A stretch of 35,487 nt of DNA. Origin: Candidatus Omnitrophota bacterium. Lineage in GTDB: Bacteria > Ratteibacteria > UBA8468 > B48-G9 > DTJG01. The notes beneath the pieces were generated by a model that saw only the letters and a list, made by a program, of their open reading frames with translations, did no database searches and was not told the DNA's origin. A program made the translations under genes and the position numbers. The DNA is taken from NCBI GenBank assembly GCA_023484085.1, contig JAMDAS010000001.1:64001-99487 (forward strand). The letters run 5' to 3'. This document shows, one piece after another, positions 19,115 through 26,588 of the stretch (its first letter is position 1; each line of letters opens with the position of its first letter).

Positions 19115-19987
19115 TTATGTCAATCCGTAAACCTTTAAAATTTTTTGAATTTTTTGTTTGTTTTCTTCAGATGGCATAGTCAAGGGTAGCCTCCATTCCA
19201 TATTAATCATACCCATCATTGAAAGACACGTTTTTACAGGAATAGGGTTTGTTTCAATAAAAAGGGTTTTAAAAAGGTTAAGAAAATTTAAGTGAATTTG
19301 TTTAGCTTTCTCCCATTCATTATCAAGTACATGTTTAACCATCTGACTGACTTCTCCGGGAATTATATTTGAAGCAACGGAGATTACTCCTTTTCCACCT
19401 ACAGACATAATAGGCAGAGTCATTGAATCGTCTCCTGAAAGCAGAACGAAATCTTTTGGGCATAAAGATATAATTTTGCTTACCTGGTCCATGCTGCCGC
19501 TGGCTTCCTTGATTCCCACAATATTTTTAAGCTCAGAAAGTCTCGCAACAGTTTCAGGAGAAATTGAAATACCTGTTCTTGAAGGCACGTTATAGAGTAT
19601 AACCGGCGTTTTAATTGTTTCTGAAATTGCTTTATAATGCTGATACAGACCCTCCTGTGTAGGTTTGTTATAATATGGTGTAATAACAAGAATCCCTTCA
19701 ACCCCTATTTTATCTGCAAAAACACTAAGCTCCACCGCTTCCCTGGTTGAATTTGAACCGGTACCTGCAATAACAGGAACACGTTTATTCACAATTTCCA
19801 GTGTAAATTCTATTATTTCTTTTTGTTCATCATGGGAAAGTGTTGCTGCTTCACCAGTACACCCGCACGGTACAATTGCATCAGTTCCATTACTGAGCTG
19901 AAACCCAATAAGTTTTTTATATGCTTCCTTATCAAAAATCCCATTTTTAAAAGGGGTTACAATGGCAACAATTGCTCCTTTAAACAT
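19115..19987 (-). CDS. dapA: 4-hydroxy-tetrahydrodipicolinate synthase
   Basis: MFKGAIVAIVTPFKNG, GCTGEAATLSHDEQKEII, VITPYYNKPTQEGLYQHYKAI, VILYNVPSRTGISI, GIKEASG. The MRRLRN extension contains the SD (GAGGAG), so start is placed at 19987. Confidence 0.96.
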   Translation of the reverse strand: MFKGAIVAIVTPFKNGIFDKEAYKKLIGFQLSNGTDAIVPCGCTGEAATLSHDEQKEIIEFTLEIVNKRVPVIAGTGSNSTREAVELSVFADKIGVEGILVITPYYNKPTQEGLYQHYKAISETIKTPVILYNVPSRTGISISPETVARLSELKNIVGIKEASGSMDQVSKIISLCPKDFVLLSGDDSMTLPIMSVGGKGVISVASNIIPGEVSQMVKHVLDNEWEKAKQIHLNFLNLFKTLFIETNPIPVKTCLSMMGMINMEWRLPLTMPSEENKQKIQKILKVYGLT

Positions 19988-20060
19988 ATTTCTTAATCTC
20001 CTCATATCAATTCAGTTTATCCGTTTATTATATCAAATTGAAAAAAATTATGCAATAGAA

Positions 20061-20092
20061 CGCGCCTGGCCAGACTTGAACTGGCCACCTTT
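20061..20092 (-). repeat. Partial duplicate of the tRNA-Arg 3' end (T-arm plus 3' acceptor strand)
   Basis: cgcgcctggccagacttgaactggccaccttt matches 20241-20272 (cgcgcctggccagacttgaactggcaaccttt) at 31/32 positions. Confidence 0.9.
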
Positions 20093-20094
20093 CA

Positions 20095-20125
20095 CAAAAG
20101 TCAAGTATTTCAGACTTGACTTTTG
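20095..20125. repeat. Perfect hairpin 1 of the tRNA-adjacent cassette
   Basis: CAAAAGTCAAGT atttcag ACTTGACTTTTG: 12 bp perfect stem. Confidence 0.9.
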
Positions 20126-20129
20126 CTCT

Positions 20130-20155
20130 TTAAGGGGGAACAAGTTCCCCCTTAA
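20130..20155. repeat. Perfect hairpin 2 of the tRNA-adjacent cassette
   Basis: TTAAGGGGGAAC aa GTTCCCCCTTAA: near-perfect palindrome, 12 bp arms. Confidence 0.9.
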
Positions 20156-20170
20156 TCTTCCCCCTACTAC

Positions 20171-20193
20171 GTGGGAAAAGCCTCTTTTCCCAC
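20171..20193. repeat. Perfect hairpin 3 of the tRNA-adjacent cassette
   Basis: GTGGGAAAAG cct CTTTTCCCAC: 10 bp perfect stem. Confidence 0.9.
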
Positions 20194-20209
20194 ACCCTTA
20201 TTAAATCTC

Positions 20210-20223
20210 GCCAGTTCAAATCT
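20210..20223 (+). repeat. Inverted copy of the tRNA T-arm segment closing the cassette
   Basis: GCCAGTTCAAATCT is the reverse complement of AGACTTGAACTGGC (20072-20085) at 13/14 positions. Confidence 0.75.
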
Positions 20224-20240
20224 CTCAAAGAAGTAAAAAT

Positions 20241-20314
20241 CGCGCCTGGCCAGACTTGAACTGGCAACCTTTGGATTCGAAGTCCACCGCTCTATCCAAC
20301 TGAGCTACAGGCGC
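20241..20314 (-). tRNA. tRNA-Arg (anticodon TCG)
   Basis: GCGCCTGTAGCTCAGTTGGATAGAGCGGTGGACTTCGAATCCAAAGGTTGCCAGTTCAAGTCTGGCCAGGCGCG: 7 bp acceptor stem, T-arm GCCAG-TTCAAGT-CTGGC, anticodon loop CTTCGAA. No encoded CCA. Confidence 0.93.
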
Positions 20315-20340
20315 AATAAATATAAAAATTCATGTCCAAA

Positions 20341-20372
20341 ATTATAGTAATAGGAATAAAAATATATGTCAA
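20341..20372 (-). promoter_or_regulatory. Possible promoter for tRNA-Arg
   Basis: Reverse strand TTGACA-N20-TATAAT; hexamers are consensus but the spacer is long. Confidence 0.35.
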
Positions 20373-20427
20373 AGGGCAAATCTGATTTATCTTGGGATTT
20401 GAGCTGATAAAAACAATAAGAACGTTT

Positions 20428-20946
20428 CTACTTTAAAAAATTGAATTTTGTTAAAAGCTGAAAGATAGCAACAGTGAAAACAATACCGCCCATTGCACCA
20501 ATTATAACCTCATCAATCTTATGAACACTTTTTAAGATTCTTCCATGCACCACCAGTATGGCTAAAAGCAGGACAAGAAAAGAAACCAACGGAGTTTCTT
20601 TAAACGTGAGAAAAGAAACTATTGTCCATATACTAAATGCTATCCCGCTATGAATACTGGGCATTCCACCGGAAAAAAAAATTGTTCTTTTTGTAAAGAA
20701 TTTAATCAGGATATAACTGAAAATAATAACAAAAAATACTATAAGCGTAAAGTACCAGGGTGCATTTGCGATATCATTTAAAATATTTATAAAAAAAGAC
20801 GGGGAAATCTTTGCAAGAATTATATACCCCGCAATAGCAATACTCCCGATAGCAACAACAACTATTGAGGTAACAATGTCCTTTCTGTAGTCCTTATCCT
20901 TATTTCTCGTAATTTTTTGCCCGTATCTATTTAAGAATCTTATCAT
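20428..20946 (-). CDS. PAP2-like (membrane-associated phosphatase superfamily) protein
   Basis: TM-rich; SGGMPSIHSGIAFSIWT resembles the PSGH motif, HKIDEVIIGAMGG resembles motif 3. Motif 1 is not clear. Confidence 0.65.
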   Translation of the reverse strand: MIRFLNRYGQKITRNKDKDYRKDIVTSIVVVAIGSIAIAGYIILAKISPSFFINILNDIANAPWYFTLIVFFVIIFSYILIKFFTKRTIFFSGGMPSIHSGIAFSIWTIVSFLTFKETPLVSFLVLLLAILVVHGRILKSVHKIDEVIIGAMGGIVFTVAIFQLLTKFNFLK

Positions 20947-21013
20947 TTTTTTCTAAGGTATTTTATTGATTTGTATATATTAACACAATTTTTAATTGTC
21001 TGCCATAAAATTT

Positions 21014-22096
21014 TTATAAGCATTGAGCAAACACCTCATTATAAAGTTTCTTTACGTTCTCCCGTGTCTTTGTCATTTTGGGCAAACCCTTATACTGCAT
21101 GGCTTTTTTAATATCTTCAGTCAGATTAAGTTTATATTGATTTGTTGAATAAATCCATTTCTGTTTTCTCAGGTATCTTGCAATATATTGCTGCTCTGTA
21201 TGTCCCGGTATAGGTATTAACATAGCCGATTGTTTATCCAGTTCCGCTATTTCCATAATAGTAGTGTATCCTCCCCTTGTAATAATAAATTTTGAGCGAT
21301 TCATAAGAACGTTCATTTCTTTTCTTGAAGCATAGGATTTAACAATGGTACCGGGGAATAATTCATACTCAAAATTTTCCTCGGGCCTGGCAAGAAGAAT
21401 TGTTTTTTTTCCGGAAAGACTGCATATCTGTTTCAAAATTTTATTTTCAAGATAATTGGGCCCGCCCGGGGTTGATATTGTTATAAGATAATCTATATCC
21501 TCTCTGATATCTATTTTTTCCGCTGCGGCAAGAATACCACAATAGTAAGCAATTTTATTGGTGGCAGGCTGGTTTGAAACGTCTAAACTGCCCAATAAAG
21601 AAGCTTCACCGGGGGGATTATCCGGAATTATAACACGTTGAAAATTGGTATGAAAGTATGTATGAAAATACTCGGACCACAGGTCTACCGGCTTAAAAAA
21701 TAATGGGGCACGAAATCTTAACTGATGATTAATAAAAAAAGAGGGAATATCTTTTGAATAAACACCAAAACGTGCATCACTGATTATCAAATCAAATTTT
21801 TTTTGAGACAATATTCTGTCTGTTTCCTTTTTTTCTCCTTGTATTGCCTTTAACATCGCGGGAATATACAGAGCGAACTTAGCCGCAAAAAACGGGGTTG
21901 AAGTAAAAGGAGCAGGATAATCTTTAAATTCAATTGTTTCACATTGCGGAAATTCATTATGCAGAAATATAAGAGCTCTTCCGCTTGTAGCAAACGTTAC
22001 GGCATGTCCTCTTCTTAAAAATTCTTTTGCAATTGGAACTATGCGACTTGCATGGCCTAATCCCCATGAAAGCGGACTGATTAATATTTTAGCCAT
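21014..22096 (-). CDS. MurG-like / GT-B glycosyltransferase-family protein
   Basis: MAKILISPLSWGLGHASRIVPIAKEFLRRGHAVTFATSGRA, DLIISDARFGVYS, RSKFIITRGGYTTIMEIAELDKQSAMLIPIPGHTEQQYIARYL. Confidence 0.85.
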   Translation of the reverse strand: MAKILISPLSWGLGHASRIVPIAKEFLRRGHAVTFATSGRALIFLHNEFPQCETIEFKDYPAPFTSTPFFAAKFALYIPAMLKAIQGEKKETDRILSQKKFDLIISDARFGVYSKDIPSFFINHQLRFRAPLFFKPVDLWSEYFHTYFHTNFQRVIIPDNPPGEASLLGSLDVSNQPATNKIAYYCGILAAAEKIDIREDIDYLITISTPGGPNYLENKILKQICSLSGKKTILLARPEENFEYELFPGTIVKSYASRKEMNVLMNRSKFIITRGGYTTIMEIAELDKQSAMLIPIPGHTEQQYIARYLRKQKWIYSTNQYKLNLTEDIKKAMQYKGLPKMTKTRENVKKLYNEVFAQCL

Positions 22097-22102
22097 TGCT
22101 TT

Positions 22103-22108
22103 AGTATA
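22103..22108 (-). promoter_or_regulatory. -10 box of the MurG-like gene, 6 nt from the ATG
   Basis: Reverse strand TATACT-AAAGCA-ATG; -35 is weak (TTTCAA/TTTTCA). Confidence 0.5.
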
Positions 22109-22125
22109 TAACGGATACGTGAAAA

Positions 22126-22153
22126 TTGAAAAAAAGTTCTGAAAATGTAAAAT
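22126..22153 (+). promoter_or_regulatory. Promoter of the AEC transporter, positioned for a leaderless mRNA
   Basis: TTGAAA-N16-TAAAAT-AATGTT-ATG. Confidence 0.5.
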
Positions 22154-22159
22154 AATGTT

Positions 22160-23125
22160 ATGTTTTTAAAATTGTTTCTCACGGTTTTTTCCATATTCTT
22201 GATGATGGGGTTTGGTTTTATTGCAAAAAAAATAAGACTGATAAATACAGATACAACAAGAGAGATGTCGCATGCAATCATAAAGTTTTTTTACCCTGCT
22301 CTTATATTTTCATCACTTGTAAATAATTTTACGGTTAAATCTTTACTTTTAAACGTAAGTCTGCCTATAGGAACCCTTATTATTATGGTCATAGGGTTTA
22401 TATACGGACTTTTATTTTCAAAAGTTACTTTATTCACAAATCAAAAAGAAGAAAATTCCTTCAGGTTTTTATGCACAATGAATAATTATACGTTCTTACC
22501 ACTACCTATAATTTTAATGCTATGGGGAAACAAAGGGGTTGCAATGTTAATATTTTCAAGTCTTGGAGCCGAAATATGCATATGGACACTTGGAATTTTT
22601 TCCCTGACAGGCACTACTCTTTCAAGAAAAAATTTAAAACAGGTATTAAGCGTTCCCCTGCTAACGATTATTTTTTCATTTTTTATTATAGTCATAAGGG
22701 ACAGTTTTCTTGTCAATAATCTTATTTTTATAAACAATCCGATTTTTTCCCAGCTTAGCAAATCTCTTATGTCTGTCCTTGACGTTTTTGGAAAAGCCTG
22801 TATACCTATTGCAATGTTTATTGTGGGCGGGAAAATGGCAGAACTTCGCTGGAAATACATGTTTGACGTAAAACTCATCTATCTTTCTGCCATACGTCTG
22901 CTTATTATCCCTGCAACTTCACTGGCTGTTTTTTATTTTCTGCCATTTACCAAAAACGTCAATCTTATTATTTCCGTCGTTGCCATTATGCCATCAGCAA
23001 TAGCAAGCGTATATCTTAGTGAGGTTTATGATTCTGACGTCAGATTTTCATCTAAAGGAGTACTTATTACACACCTGTTTTCCCTGATTACCATACCTTT
23101 ATGGCTATATTTTATTTTACGTTAG
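22160..23125 (+). CDS. AEC (auxin efflux carrier) family transporter
   Basis: GFIAKKIRLINTDTTREMSHAIIKFFYPALIFSSLV, repeated TM topology, GKACIPIAMFIVGGKMAE, MPSAIASVYLSEVYDSDV. Confidence 0.88.
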   Translation: MFLKLFLTVFSIFLMMGFGFIAKKIRLINTDTTREMSHAIIKFFYPALIFSSLVNNFTVKSLLLNVSLPIGTLIIMVIGFIYGLLFSKVTLFTNQKEENSFRFLCTMNNYTFLPLPIILMLWGNKGVAMLIFSSLGAEICIWTLGIFSLTGTTLSRKNLKQVLSVPLLTIIFSFFIIVIRDSFLVNNLIFINNPIFSQLSKSLMSVLDVFGKACIPIAMFIVGGKMAELRWKYMFDVKLIYLSAIRLLIIPATSLAVFYFLPFTKNVNLIISVVAIMPSAIASVYLSEVYDSDVRFSSKGVLITHLFSLITIPLWLYFILR

Positions 23126-24135
23126 AGAGTTGACGTTTCCTCTTCACCTGTCAGATTTACCACAGAGGAATCTCCAAGATTTATAGCCTGGAGGTTTCCT
23201 ATAAGATGAGCGGAATATCCAATTACAGAGTTTTGTAAAACAACATTTTTGATAATGGCCTTATCATTTATTATTGAATTACGGACAATAACGTTTGATA
23301 AAGAAACCCCCTTACCAATAGAAACATAAGGTCCAATAACGCAGTTTCTTAATTCAGCATCCGGAGAAATATACACAGGCGGATTTATTACCACAGAAAA
23401 CACCTGATTATATGAAGGCTTATTTTTCTCAAGAAAATAATGATTGGTTTCAAGCAGGGATTCTATCTTGCCGGAGTCAAACCATTTATCAATCTCATAA
23501 ATAAAAATCTTTTCCCCTTTTTCAATCATTTTCTGTATTGCATCCGTCAATTGATATTCACCTGCTGTTTTAACGTCTTTTTTAATGATTTCATCAAGAC
23601 ATTGAAAAAGAAGTTTGCTGTTTTTAAAAAAATACATACCGCAGATTGCCTTATCAGAAACAAAATCTTTTGGTTTTTCAACAACTTTTTTTATAAGTCC
23701 ATTTTTATCAATTACTGCCACACCAAACCTTTTTGGATCATTTACTTTTTTCACTGCCACCCATGACTTATTTTTTGAAAGATATTTTTTTACATCTGCC
23801 TCTATCAGAGTATCCCCTAAATTGATAAAAACAGGGGAATCCACGTATTTTTTAGTCAGGGAAATGGCATATCCAAGCCCAAGAAAATCTTTTTGTCTGA
23901 CAAATATACTGTCAATTTCAGGAAAATCTTTTTTTACGTAATTAACTATTTTTTCCCCCAAATGCCCTATGACAAAGATTATTGTTTTTATTTCAAGGCT
24001 TTTGATGAATTCAATAAGATGTCCAAGTATCGGTTTCCCGCCAACAGGAAGAAGAACTTTTGGAATGGTAAATGTATGAGGTTGAAGTCTTTTACCCATT
24101 CCGGCAACAGGCAGAATGCAGATTATTTTTCCCAT
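23122..24135 (-). CDS. Sugar-phosphate nucleotidyltransferase with C-terminal left-handed beta-helix (RmlA-long / GlmU-like)
   Basis: LPVAGMGKRLQPHTFTIPKVLLPVGGKPILGHLIE, GDTLIEAD, GEYQLTDAI, WFDSGKIESLLETNHY; C-term hexapeptide-type VVINPPVYISPDAELRNCVIGPYVSIGKGVSLSN. Confidence 0.92.
   Translation of the reverse strand: MGKIICILPVAGMGKRLQPHTFTIPKVLLPVGGKPILGHLIEFIKSLEIKTIIFVIGHLGEKIVNYVKKDFPEIDSIFVRQKDFLGLGYAISLTKKYVDSPVFINLGDTLIEADVKKYLSKNKSWVAVKKVNDPKRFGVAVIDKNGLIKKVVEKPKDFVSDKAICGMYFFKNSKLLFQCLDEIIKKDVKTAGEYQLTDAIQKMIEKGEKIFIYEIDKWFDSGKIESLLETNHYFLEKNKPSYNQVFSVVINPPVYISPDAELRNCVIGPYVSIGKGVSLSNVIVRNSIINDKAIIKNVVLQNSVIGYSAHLIGNLQAINLGDSSVVNLTGEEETSTL
24042..24070 (-). promoter_or_regulatory. 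Not used; see 24142-24170
   Basis: Placeholder: the supported promoter hexamers lie at 24142-24147 and 24165-24170; this interval carries no supported feature. Confidence 0.01.
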
Positions 24136-24141
24136 GTAAAA

Positions 24142-24170
24142 ATAATAACATCTTTATAATAAAAAGTAAA
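24142..24170 (-). promoter_or_regulatory. Promoter of the nucleotidyltransferase gene, positioned for a leaderless mRNA
   Basis: Reverse strand TTTACT-N17-TATTAT-TTTTAC-ATG. Confidence 0.5.
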
Positions 24171-24285
24171 CCCCTTCCGCGTGAATCTTCCACCGGATTT
24201 ATATAAATTTCAGCAAAAAAAAGTAAAATCCTTTATCCTGTTTTTCCAAAGGTAAGATTTGAAGACCTATTTGAAAAAAATCAAG

Positions 24286-24858
24286 TCAGAAGTGACCAAC
24301 CCAACGTACACCCCGAAAAATTAGAAATATAAACAACAATAATAATAATAAACTTACGATTTTTTTGAAAGGAGATGCAATTATTTTAGAAATAAGATTT
24401 GTATTAGTACCCATAATGCTTATTACCACAAATTTATTATTCCCATATGCTATCCCGATAAGATCATTATTTATTCCGGAATTTTGCTTTGACCATGTAA
24501 TTCCATCAAAAGACGTAAGAATCGTTCCTTTATATCCTACAGTCACAAACTTATTGTTCCCATATGTTATATCAAAAAGGTCATTATTTGTTCCGGAATT
24601 TTGTTTTGTCCATGTTTTACCATCAGCAGAAGTAAAAATTGTACCAACCAATCCTCCAGATATACATTCAACGTTCTCATAGGTTGTAACGTTAAACCAA
24701 TGAGATATTCCGGTTTTTTGTTTTGTCTCTGCAGTTTGAACCAAAGAATATTTTAAAAGTGCCAAAACAGATAAACCTAAGAATAGAAAAAATAATGATT
24801 TTTTAAATAATTTAATAAAATTGAATATTGAAGTGTACCTTCCCAATTTTTCTGTCAA
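24286..24858 (-). CDS. Membrane-anchored protein with YCF48/BNR-like beta-propeller repeats
   Basis: Repeats with 39-aa period: TWTKQNSGTNNDLFDITYGNNKFVTVGYKGTILTSFDGI / TWSKQNSGINNDLIGIAYGNNKFVVI; TM helix at each end. Confidence 0.65.
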   Translation of the reverse strand: MTEKLGRYTSIFNFIKLFKKSLFFLFLGLSVLALLKYSLVQTAETKQKTGISHWFNVTTYENVECISGGLVGTIFTSADGKTWTKQNSGTNNDLFDITYGNNKFVTVGYKGTILTSFDGITWSKQNSGINNDLIGIAYGNNKFVVISIMGTNTNLISKIIASPFKKIVSLLLLLLFIFLIFRGVRWVGHF

Positions 24859-24864
24859 ATTCTA

Positions 24865-25440
24865 TTATTGGGGAAACGTAAATTTTACATCTACGTCCTT
24901 TTTATCCTCTTCAGTTGCCTTGAAAAGTTCCTTAGGCTGCATGTGCATCATATTAGCCACAAATACGTCTGGTATTTCCTTTATTCTTATATTATAAGTG
25001 TTCGTTGAATCATTATAAAATTCCCGCCTGTCCGCTATCTGACTTTCAAGGTAACTGATACGCTGTTGTAACTGCATAAAATTTTGATCTGCCTTAAGGT
25101 CCGGATAATTCTCCGCAACCGCAAAAAGTGTTTTCAAAGATGCTGCCAGACTGCCTTCTGCCCGGGATGATTCGCCTACTGTCGTTGCCTGCATGCATGC
25201 TGTCCGAGCGGACGTAATTCGTTCAAGAGTTTCCCGTTCATATTTCATGTAGCCTTCACATGCCCCAATTAATTTTGGTATTTCATCATGACGTTGTTTT
25301 AAAAGAACGTCAATGTTTGCCCATGCCTTGTCAACGTTGCGTGAAACCACGATAAGTCCGTTATAAATAGTTACAAAATAAATAAGAACTCCAACCCCCA
25401 CAAACAATATAACAGCTCCAACAATAATCGTTATTATCAT
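24865..25440 (-). CDS. LemA family protein
   Basis: N-term TM, YNGLIVVSRNVDKAWANIDVLLKQRHDEIPKLI, AVAENYPDLKADQNFMQLQQRISYLESQIADRREFYNDSTNTYNIRI. Confidence 0.96.
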   Translation of the reverse strand: MIITIIVGAVILFVGVGVLIYFVTIYNGLIVVSRNVDKAWANIDVLLKQRHDEIPKLIGACEGYMKYERETLERITSARTACMQATTVGESSRAEGSLAASLKTLFAVAENYPDLKADQNFMQLQQRISYLESQIADRREFYNDSTNTYNIRIKEIPDVFVANMMHMQPKELFKATEEDKKDVDVKFTFPQ

Positions 25441-25503
25441 TTTCTTCCTCCGAATATATTGTGATTCCCATGAATAATAAACAAAAATCCAGAATAGGAC
25501 ATT

Positions 25504-26439
25504 TCAAAAGTTGATCCCTATGTGTAATTCATACAGTATATATGCAAGTGAAGCAAGACTCAATAATGCACCACCGAAAACCTCTGCAAAGCTTTGCCAC
25601 GTCATGCTTTTCACCATCTGACTCTGGATTTCATCTGAAATAACGAACGTTTGGTTTCCGTCACCTTTCCCGATTATAAGTTCTGTTGCATCATTTTGTG
25701 TGTCGGGCATGGGTTCGTTTGACGTTTTTTGTTCTGTTTTCAACACGTCTTTGCTTCCCATTCCATTTTTATTCAATCCAACTTCTGCCATCCAGATTGC
25801 CTCTTTTTGCGGGTCAACCTCTTTCTTTATGTTTTCAATGCCTTTGTCCAATTTTTCTTCCTGTTCCTCAGGGAGACAATTTTTTTGTTCGGCTGTACCA
25901 AGAATGCATACGTTTTCGTGGGGTATTATATACCATTCCTTGAAACGTAGCGAATTATTTCCGAACATTTCATTGGAACTTAAACCGCTGTTTTTCATAA
26001 AAACCGAAATATTATCCGGAGGTATTCCTAAGCCTGTTTGGTATTGATATCTGACCGGCATAATTATTTCTGCTCCTCTCGGAAATATCTTTATTTTACC
26101 TGTTCCGTCATCAAGGTAAAAAGGACTCTCATCACTACTTCTTCCATCAATTTCCACCCATTTTCCTCCATAACGTCCAGAATTTTCATATCGTTCTACT
26201 GTACAACGGAAAAATACACATTCTCTTCCGGAGATAGGGGATTTAATTGTTTTTATTTCATGCGCCGTGCCGGAGAGTTCCACAAGCCCGAGAGCAATAC
26301 CTCTAACTGTGGACGTTGGAGTATCCTGTATGAGTCTTTTTTCGCTTAAACGTTTAAATCCTTTGAAAAAAAATACGACTCCCGCGCCCAAGAAAAAAAC
26401 AGCATATATCAAAAGATTCCCACTGTTAAAGAAATACAT
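25504..26439 (-). CDS. GIDE-domain (MUL1/E3-ligase-like) membrane protein
   Basis: TVRGIALGLVELSGTAHEIKTIKSPISGRECVFFRCTVERYE...WVEIDGRSSDESPFYLDDGTGKIKIFPRGAEI...EWYIIPHENVCILGTA; N- and C-term TM. Start moved to 26439 because GGGAGGA (SD) lies inside the upstream extension. Confidence 0.8.
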   Translation of the reverse strand: MYFFNSGNLLIYAVFFLGAGVVFFFKGFKRLSEKRLIQDTPTSTVRGIALGLVELSGTAHEIKTIKSPISGRECVFFRCTVERYENSGRYGGKWVEIDGRSSDESPFYLDDGTGKIKIFPRGAEIIMPVRYQYQTGLGIPPDNISVFMKNSGLSSNEMFGNNSLRFKEWYIIPHENVCILGTAEQKNCLPEEQEEKLDKGIENIKKEVDPQKEAIWMAEVGLNKNGMGSKDVLKTEQKTSNEPMPDTQNDATELIIGKGDGNQTFVISDEIQSQMVKSMTWQSFAEVFGGALLSLASLAYILYELHIGINF

Positions 26440-26472
26440 AAAAATTGATATCCTCCCTATCAATTCTAAGCG

Positions 26473-26502
26473 AATATTCTTCTCTATTATTTTAAGAATA
26501 TT
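26473..26502. promoter_or_regulatory. Inverted repeat upstream of the GIDE/LemA operon, possible operator
   Basis: AATATTCTT N12 AAGAATATT: perfect 9 bp arms. Confidence 0.4.
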
Positions 26503-26588
26503 GTATTGCTAAAACCGATATTTGTCCATTTCTTCATGAGGTAAACCTTTACCGGATGCAACCTGCAGATTCACTGTAAACCAATTTC

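Noticed and set aside
19962-20204. 80-aa plus-strand ORF across the tRNA-adjacent cassette
   Set aside because: It reads through dapA's start, the tRNA 3'-end duplicate and the hairpins; no protein-like pattern.
24042-24070. Promoter placeholder coordinates listed in the feature table
   Set aside because: The interval is inside the nucleotidyltransferase coding sequence; the promoter hexamers I can support are at 24142-24170. The entry is given negligible confidence and should be ignored.
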